From positions 1-9,476 of the forward strand of contig CAYQUK010000014.1 of assembly GCA_964420875.1 (NCBI GenBank): 9,476 bases of DNA. Reading direction: 5' to 3'. The DNA is from JAUPVO01 sp964420875 (GTDB lineage Bacteria > Patescibacteriota > Minisyncoccia > Phycocordibacterales > UBA5272). Below the pieces are notes generated by a model. That model was not told where the DNA came from. It worked only from the letters and a program-made list of their open reading frames with translations, and did not search any database. The translations under genes were made by a program, and so were the position numbers. Positions 6,353 through 9,476 of the stretch are shown here, piece by piece (the first letter of the stretch is position 1; each line of letters starts with the position of its first letter).

Positions 6353-7199
6353 AGAAAAATTTCAACTTCTATTAAAGAACTATAGCAAAATAATAGTTTT
6401 TTCCATAGTTTTTCTTATGACCGTCATCTTTTCTTTGTATTATTCTTATGTTTTTGATAAAAACTTGCTGAAAGTTTACTTTTTAGATGTTGGACAAGGT
6501 GATTCTATTTTAATAAAAGCCCCTAGAAATAATCTTTTGCTTATAGATACAGGCGCAAATGAAAAAGTGATCTCTAGAATAGATAATGTTTTACAAGTAA
6601 ATAAAAAACAAATAGAAGGCGTTCTTTTGACTCATCAGGACATGGATCATGATGGCGGATTCCAATATATTCACAAATATTTTCATGTGAAATCATTGTA
6701 CGTATCTAACAATTACACAGAAAAGCTTGATTTTATAAACAAATACATTGTTTCACAGGGAGATGTAATAGATCTGGATGGAGTAATATTAGAAATAATC
6801 TCTCCGAATTATAATGATGTCGGTAGTAGCAATCACACCAGTATCGTGTCTATTTTAAAATACGGGAATTATAGATTCATATTTATGGGGGATGCTGACA
6901 AGGAAATAGAAAGAAAGCTTGTTGCGCAAGGGTATTTTGATAATAGTGATCAATATATAGATGTGTTAAAGTTGGGACATCACGGCAGCGACACCTCATC
7001 CAGCGAAAGCTTTTTAAAGAAAATTAAACCAGAATATTGTATTTTTAGCGTAGGAGAGGGGAATTCTTATGGATTACCGAGTAAAAGCGTTTTAGATTTA
7101 TCAGAAAAGTATTGTAAATCAATATACAGAACAGATGAAGATGGAAGTATCTGTGTCTTTACTGACGGGAAAACTGTCAAAATAAAAAAGTCTTTATAA
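6342..7199 (+). CDS. Membrane-anchored ComEC-type metallo-beta-lactamase-fold hydrolase
   Basis: The 285-aa protein starts with one membrane helix (about 14-38), which would place the rest outside the membrane. The body matches the C-terminal domain of classical ComEC: VYFLDVGQGDSILIK (45-59), LLIDTG (66-71), the metal-binding motif THQDMDHDGG (97-106), SNHTSIVSIL (163-172), FMGDADKEIE (181-190) and KLGHHGSDTS (210-219). SVGEGNSYGLPS (236-247) has leucine at 245, where ComEC-type proteins usually have histidine. In ComEC this domain is proposed to degrade the non-transported DNA strand. Here it is a separate polypeptide, cut off from the channel gene by an antisense gene. It ends inside the loop of the terminator at 7180-7217. 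A general MBL hydrolase is the fallback assignment. Confidence 0.88.
   Translation: MYDIEKFQLLLKNYSKIIVFSIVFLMTVIFSLYYSYVFDKNLLKVYFLDVGQGDSILIKAPRNNLLLIDTGANEKVISRIDNVLQVNKKQIEGVLLTHQDMDHDGGFQYIHKYFHVKSLYVSNNYTEKLDFINKYIVSQGDVIDLDGVILEIISPNYNDVGSSNHTSIVSILKYGNYRFIFMGDADKEIERKLVAQGYFDNSDQYIDVLKLGHHGSDTSSSESFLKKIKPEYCIFSVGEGNSYGLPSKSVLDLSEKYCKSIYRTDEDGSICVFTDGKTVKIKKSL
6681..6692. repeat. TTTCATGTGAAA, parS-core-like copy (1 mismatch)
   Basis: This is the reverse complement of the TTTCACATGAAA form seen at 946 and 1219. It lies inside the metallo-beta-lactamase gene and encodes FHVK, as the copy at 1809-1820 also does. Confidence 0.35.
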
Positions 7200-7217
7200 A
7201 TAAAGACTTTTTTATTT
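7180..7217. terminator. Bidirectional intrinsic terminator
   Basis: The arms 7180-7196 and 7201-7217 are perfectly complementary over 17 bp around loop TAAA. The outer part is an A-run on the left and a T-run on the right, so each strand's transcript ends in a U-tract. It serves both the hydrolase gene (its TAA lies at 7197-7199 in the loop) and converging rpmB (stop at 7229-7231). The core is GTCTTTA/TAAAGAC; the low GC content would make a weak stem. Confidence 0.8.
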
Positions 7218-7228
7218 GATATTTAGAT

Positions 7229-7435
7229 TTAAGCTATTCCTAGTTCTAAATGTGTACCTTTTTTCATACATCTAGTGCAGATTTTGATACGAGGGCCATT
7301 TGGGATACGTGCCCATTGTAAATTTGGGTATTTTCTACGGTTTCCGCAGGGATTAAATTTGGTAGCACGAACACTGTTAGAGTATTTTCCAACTACGCGA
7401 CTGCCCTTATCACAAAGTAAACATGTTGTTGCCAT
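7229..7435 (-). CDS. rpmB: Large-subunit ribosomal protein bL28
   Basis: The 68-aa basic protein has the L28 pattern: a CxxC at C5-C8, the TKFNP...RRKYPNLQWAR block (25-43) and a second CxxC at C53-C56 in KICTRCMKKG. The four cysteines would form a zinc ribbon, as in the cysteine-containing form of bL28. Length is within the normal range. It stands alone on the reverse strand, with its own promoter in front, and shares a terminator with the hydrolase gene. The ATG lacks a Shine-Dalgarno sequence and is only about three bases from the predicted transcription start. Confidence 0.95.
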   Translation of the reverse strand: MATTCLLCDKGSRVVGKYSNSVRATKFNPCGNRRKYPNLQWARIPNGPRIKICTRCMKKGTHLELGIA

Positions 7436-7444
7436 AATTACAAG

Positions 7445-7473
7445 ATACTAACATAAGAAAAATTTATTAGCAA
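7445..7473 (-). promoter_or_regulatory. rpmB promoter
   Basis: On the reverse strand TTGCTA (7473-7468) and TAGTAT (7450-7445) are separated by 17 bp, each matching its sigma-70-type consensus at 4 or 5 of 6 positions. The predicted start, near 7438, leaves a leader of about three bases before the rpmB ATG at 7435. Confidence 0.55.
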
Positions 7474-7503
7474 ACTTTTTTGTCTCGAGTGTGACATCCA
7501 AAG

Positions 7504-7512
7504 TTATCCACA
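7504..7512 (+). promoter_or_regulatory. Consensus DnaA box (TTATCCACA)
   Basis: This is a perfect match to the consensus nine-base DnaA box, in the 146-bp rpmB/surface-gene intergenic region. I find no second perfect box in the window, so a replication origin is not supported. DnaA-linked control of a neighbouring gene, or chance in AT-rich DNA, are both open. Confidence 0.4.
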
Positions 7513-7514
7513 TC

Positions 7515-7540
7515 AATATAAAGGACATGTCTTTTATATT
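7515..7540. promoter_or_regulatory. 26-bp near-palindrome, candidate operator
   Basis: Left half 7515-7527 (AATATAAAGGACA) and right half 7528-7540 (TGTCTTTTATATT) are complementary at 12 of 13 pairs, with one G-T and no spacer. A loopless palindrome is more like a protein-binding site than a hairpin. It lies 14 bases upstream of the surface-gene -10 element, where an activator could bind. Confidence 0.55.
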
Positions 7541-7553
7541 TTCATTTTAGCCT

Positions 7554-7559
7554 TATAAT
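7554..7559 (+). promoter_or_regulatory. -10 element of the surface-protein gene
   Basis: TATAAT with predicted start at 7566, giving a 16-base leader before the ATG at 7582. There is no convincing -35, which fits a promoter needing an activator. Its last two bases fall in the left arm of the inverted repeat at 7558-7592. Confidence 0.5.
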
Positions 7560-7592
7560 AAAGGACATAAACAGCTAGAAGATGTCTTTTAT
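7558..7592. promoter_or_regulatory. Second inverted repeat of the same half-site, over promoter and start codon
   Basis: Arms 7558-7568 (ATAAAGGACAT) and 7582-7592 (ATGTCTTTTAT) form an 11-bp inverted repeat (one G-T pair) around a 13-base spacer. The half-site is the same as in the palindrome at 7515-7540. The left arm touches the -10 hexamer, and the right arm begins with the ATG itself. A protein bound here would block transcription; base pairing in RNA could occlude the start codon. Confidence 0.55.
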
Positions 7593-9476
7593 AAAACACA
7601 GATATAGTAAAATATTTCTATCGATCATCAGTACATTTTTAGTTGTATCTGTGTTCACTTTTAATACCAGCGCTCAGACTTTATCTTTTGGTGAGAGATT
7701 AAAAATTGCCTTAACAAAAGTTCAAGGAGGCGAGAGTTCTGACTGGTGTTCTATCGGTAACCCAAATGCACCTTTTGCAAAAAATTGTACAACGAATACA
7801 TCTTTAACAAAAAGTAATGACTGGTGTGACTCTGGGAACCCTAACACTCCTTTTACAAAAAACTGTACCGATGTCATATCTAGTATCGGAGCTGTAAACG
7901 GATCTCGTAATCCAGTGGTAAAAGTGGTAGAAAGTGCAAAAAATACTTTTTCTAAAATTCAAACTCAAGTACCAGAAACTATAGTTAAATATATTGAAAC
8001 AGTTGTGGTTTCGGATACAAACAATACTAGTCAAGAAAATAAAACTTCAGAAGCTTCTCCGTCATTGTTGATAGATAGAAACGCTTTACGTTTTTATAAA
8101 GAGTTTTCTTCTGCTCCTAGCGTTATGCCTACCGCTACAATCTCAGGGGCTGTTGCAATAGGAGACAACGCGAGCGCAAATGGTCTCAATTCCATTTCTA
8201 TCGGTGCATCTTCTCTTAACTACGGAGCTAACTCAGTTGTTATAGGTTCATCATCTGCGAAAGGAGATGAACAACAAGTTGTGGGTAATCTAAATAAAAC
8301 GAACGGCGCTTCTTATCAGAGCATTTTTGGTACTAACAATGTTTCTAGTGTTAGCAATATTAGATCTTACATATTTGGAGTTAATAACAAAAACGAAGGT
8401 GCAAGTAACTTGTATTCTGTCGGTAACGAAAACACTGTTGGTGGTGGAGATAACACAGCAGATAATAATCTATTTGCTATTGGTAACGCTAATACGCTCT
8501 CCGGCGCAGAGTCTCTTATTATCGGACAGCAAAATAAAATTTTAAATTCTACTAATATTTTTGCATTTGGTAAAAATAATCAAACAGATGCAAGTGTTGG
8601 AATCACAAAAGGTTTACTTTTAGGTTTCGATAATATTATCACCCGCAACGGAAGTGTAGCCATAGGTAAAGGAAATACAGTTATTGTTGACGATGCATTT
8701 GCTTTGGGTTCTCAACTAACTAACAACGTGCAAAATAGTATCGACATAGGAACCAACAATAATACAAAACTTACAGTAAACAATAACGGACGTGTTGTCT
8801 TGAGAGGGGCTCTGTCTCCTAGTAACAATGACGGTCAACAAGGACAAGTTTTGATTTCTAACGGACAAGACTTAACTCCTAGTTGGTCTAACATAGGATC
8901 TCTGCTTACGGCGGGCAATGGTATTACGATCAATGGAAACACCATCTCTGCAAATGCCACCGGCACAGGGGGAAGCTTAACTCCTTCCGGAGTGATACCT
9001 GGCACATACGGCTCTGTCTCTGAGATTCCTATTTTAACAATAAATACATTCGGACAAATAACATCAGCAGCTACAACAAGCCTAAATACAAGTAATGTCT
9101 CTGAGGGGACAAATTTGTATTTTACAAACAGTAGGACAATAGGTTCAGTTCTGGTTGGCTTTTCTACAACATCTGCCAGCTCTACTTCTGTTGTTAATTC
9201 TAGCGATACTATAGTCGGAGCTTTTGGTAAATTACAGAACGCGATTAACAACTTATCCGTTTCATCTTCATCTCATGTAGCTGTTACATTAGGGACAACC
9301 AATGGTTTGTCTCTAATAGGTCAAGAAATATCGTTATCCCTAGCCTCTACTTCAACAACTGGAGCACTTTCATCTAGTGATTTCACAGCGTTTAACAATA
9401 AATTATCTGCGGCGATCGTTTCACTCAACGGTCAAACCAATGCTACTCAATCATTTGCAACATCAACCACTGGTAA
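7582..9476 (+). CDS. Large secreted fibrous surface protein (YadA-head-like and tail-fibre-like repeats), 3' end outside window
   Basis: A continuous frame of 631 codons runs off the right edge. Residues 1-34 form a signal peptide: basic MSFIKHRYSK, a hydrophobic core IFLSIISTFLVVSVF, and likely cleavage after NTSA. Residues 52-96 hold two copies of a DWC...GNPN.PF.KNCT motif. Residues about 191-400 repeat short units with the pattern hydrophobic-x-I/F-G-x-x-N/A (AIGDNASANG, SISIGASSLNYG, FAIGNANT), as in YadA/Hep_Hag beta-roll heads. From about 400 the segments resemble phage tail fibres and other bacterial fibres: GQQGQVLISNG, GTYGSVSEIPILTINTFGQIT (474-494), NVSEGTNLYFTNSR (505-518) and TTGALSSSDFTAFNNK (592-607). 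A trimeric adhesin or cell-surface fibre is likely; the anchor would be in the missing C-terminus. The weak AGAAG before the ATG is not a proper ribosome binding site. Confidence 0.85.
   Translation, partial: MSFIKHRYSKIFLSIISTFLVVSVFTFNTSAQTLSFGERLKIALTKVQGGESSDWCSIGNPNAPFAKNCTTNTSLTKSNDWCDSGNPNTPFTKNCTDVISSIGAVNGSRNPVVKVVESAKNTFSKIQTQVPETIVKYIETVVVSDTNNTSQENKTSEASPSLLIDRNALRFYKEFSSAPSVMPTATISGAVAIGDNASANGLNSISIGASSLNYGANSVVIGSSSAKGDEQQVVGNLNKTNGASYQSIFGTNNVSSVSNIRSYIFGVNNKNEGASNLYSVGNENTVGGGDNTADNNLFAIGNANTLSGAESLIIGQQNKILNSTNIFAFGKNNQTDASVGITKGLLLGFDNIITRNGSVAIGKGNTVIVDDAFALGSQLTNNVQNSIDIGTNNNTKLTVNNNGRVVLRGALSPSNNDGQQGQVLISNGQDLTPSWSNIGSLLTAGNGITINGNTISANATGTGGSLTPSGVIPGTYGSVSEIPILTINTFGQITSAATTSLNTSNVSEGTNLYFTNSRTIGSVLVGFSTTSASSTSVVNSSDTIVGAFGKLQNAINNLSVSSSSHVAVTLGTTNGLSLIGQEISLSLASTSTTGALSSSDFTAFNNKLSAAIVSLNGQTNATQSFATSTTG
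7735..7869 (+). repeat. Two-copy 26-residue cysteine motif in the surface protein
   Basis: Residues 52-70 (SSDWCSIGNPNAPFAKNCT) and 78-96 (SNDWCDSGNPNTPFTKNCT) are alike and spaced exactly 26 residues (78 bases). Each has C-x12-C (C56-C69, C82-C95), suggesting a disulfide-closed loop. The DNA of the two copies is less similar than the protein, so the duplication is old and under selection. I do not recognise the motif. Confidence 0.85.
8152..8778 (+). repeat. Degenerate beta-roll head repeats
   Basis: About a dozen units of 13-20 residues, each carrying an [IFL]G-x-x-[NA] turn, cover residues about 191-399 of the surface protein. Examples are AIGDNAS, SIGASSL, VIGSSSA, IFGTNNV, IFGVNNK, SVGNENT, AIGNANT, IIGQQNK, AFGKNNQ, LLGFDNI, AIGKGNT, ALGSQLT and DIGTNNN. 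The pattern fits the left-handed beta-roll of trimeric autotransporter heads. Confidence 0.75.

Noticed and set aside
324..7435. Recoded genetic code (TGA as glycine, as in some Patescibacteria).
   Set aside because: Genes end only in TAA or TAG, but no in-frame TGA interrupts any of them and glycine uses GGN normally, so the standard code suffices.
7436..7581. Replication origin.
   Set aside because: There is only one consensus DnaA box and no cluster, and dnaA, dnaN or rpmH are not nearby.
7515..7592. Invertible (phase-variable) promoter segment.
   Set aside because: The inverted arms are only 11-13 bp and the segment is under 80 bp, with no recombinase gene in the window; an operator is simpler.
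8835..9251. A 138-codon reverse-strand open frame inside the surface-protein gene.
   Set aside because: It is the antisense of repetitive Ser/Thr/Asn codons; the + strand frame has clear domain motifs.
1..9476. CRISPR array, insertion sequence or prophage.
   Set aside because: There are no regularly spaced direct repeats, transposase, integrase or phage structural genes; the fibre-like protein has a signal peptide, which argues against a phage tail.

Overview
The window looks like a compact bacterial chromosome segment with AT-rich, housekeeping-type content. The most likely source is a Patescibacteria/CPR member (Paceibacteria/Parcubacteria-like). This is inferred from four things: a short zinc-ribbon ribosomal protein L28; a ComEC split into separate membrane and metallo-beta-lactamase polypeptides; a large secreted protein that combines YadA-type head repeats with phage-tail-fibre-type repeats; and overlapping or abutting genes that almost entirely lack Shine-Dalgarno sequences. 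All complete genes end in TAA or TAG, and no in-frame TGA interrupts any of them, so the standard bacterial code fits.

Layout. Positions 1-292 hold a 5'-truncated tRNA-Gly(GCC), a candidate 46-codon membrane micro-protein and a reverse-strand tRNA-Arg(TCG). Neither tRNA encodes its CCA end. The next gene (324-1823) is a CCA-adding-type tRNA nucleotidyltransferase with an HD domain. It converges stop-to-stop, with no spacer, on a HIT-family gene (1824-2213, reverse). From 2260 a forward block carries recJ, rnhA and the membrane half of comEC, with rnhA and comEC overlapping. A reverse-strand DedA/VTT membrane protein (5777-6352) is wedged between comEC and a separate gene for the ComEC-type metallo-beta-lactamase domain (6342-7199), overlapping both. 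A bidirectional hairpin terminator (7180-7217) separates this from reverse-strand rpmB (7229-7435). A 146-bp divergent intergenic region (7436-7581) holds an rpmB promoter, a consensus DnaA box, a 26-bp near-palindrome and a second inverted repeat of the same half-site. From 7582 to the right edge runs a very large secreted fibrous surface protein, with 631 codons visible and no stop.

How the genes relate. RecJ, RNase HI, ComEC and the ComEC-type hydrolase form a plausible DNA-uptake and nucleic-acid-processing set. The tRNA nucleotidyltransferase sits next to tRNA genes that need it. The surface protein is probably an adhesin or fibre with its own palindromic control region.

The most unexpected signals are as follows. 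(1) Seven copies, each within one mismatch, of the 12-mer TTTCACGTGAAA, which is the core of the bacterial parS site, spread over 946-6692; the two best are 114 bp apart at 1807-1822 and 1921-1936. (2) A perfect 17-bp inverted repeat with a 4-nt loop inside the comEC coding sequence. (3) Divergent start codons that may share one CATG. (4) The repeated palindromic half-site in front of the surface gene. (5) A two-copy, 26-residue cysteine motif near the N-terminus of that protein that I do not recognise.
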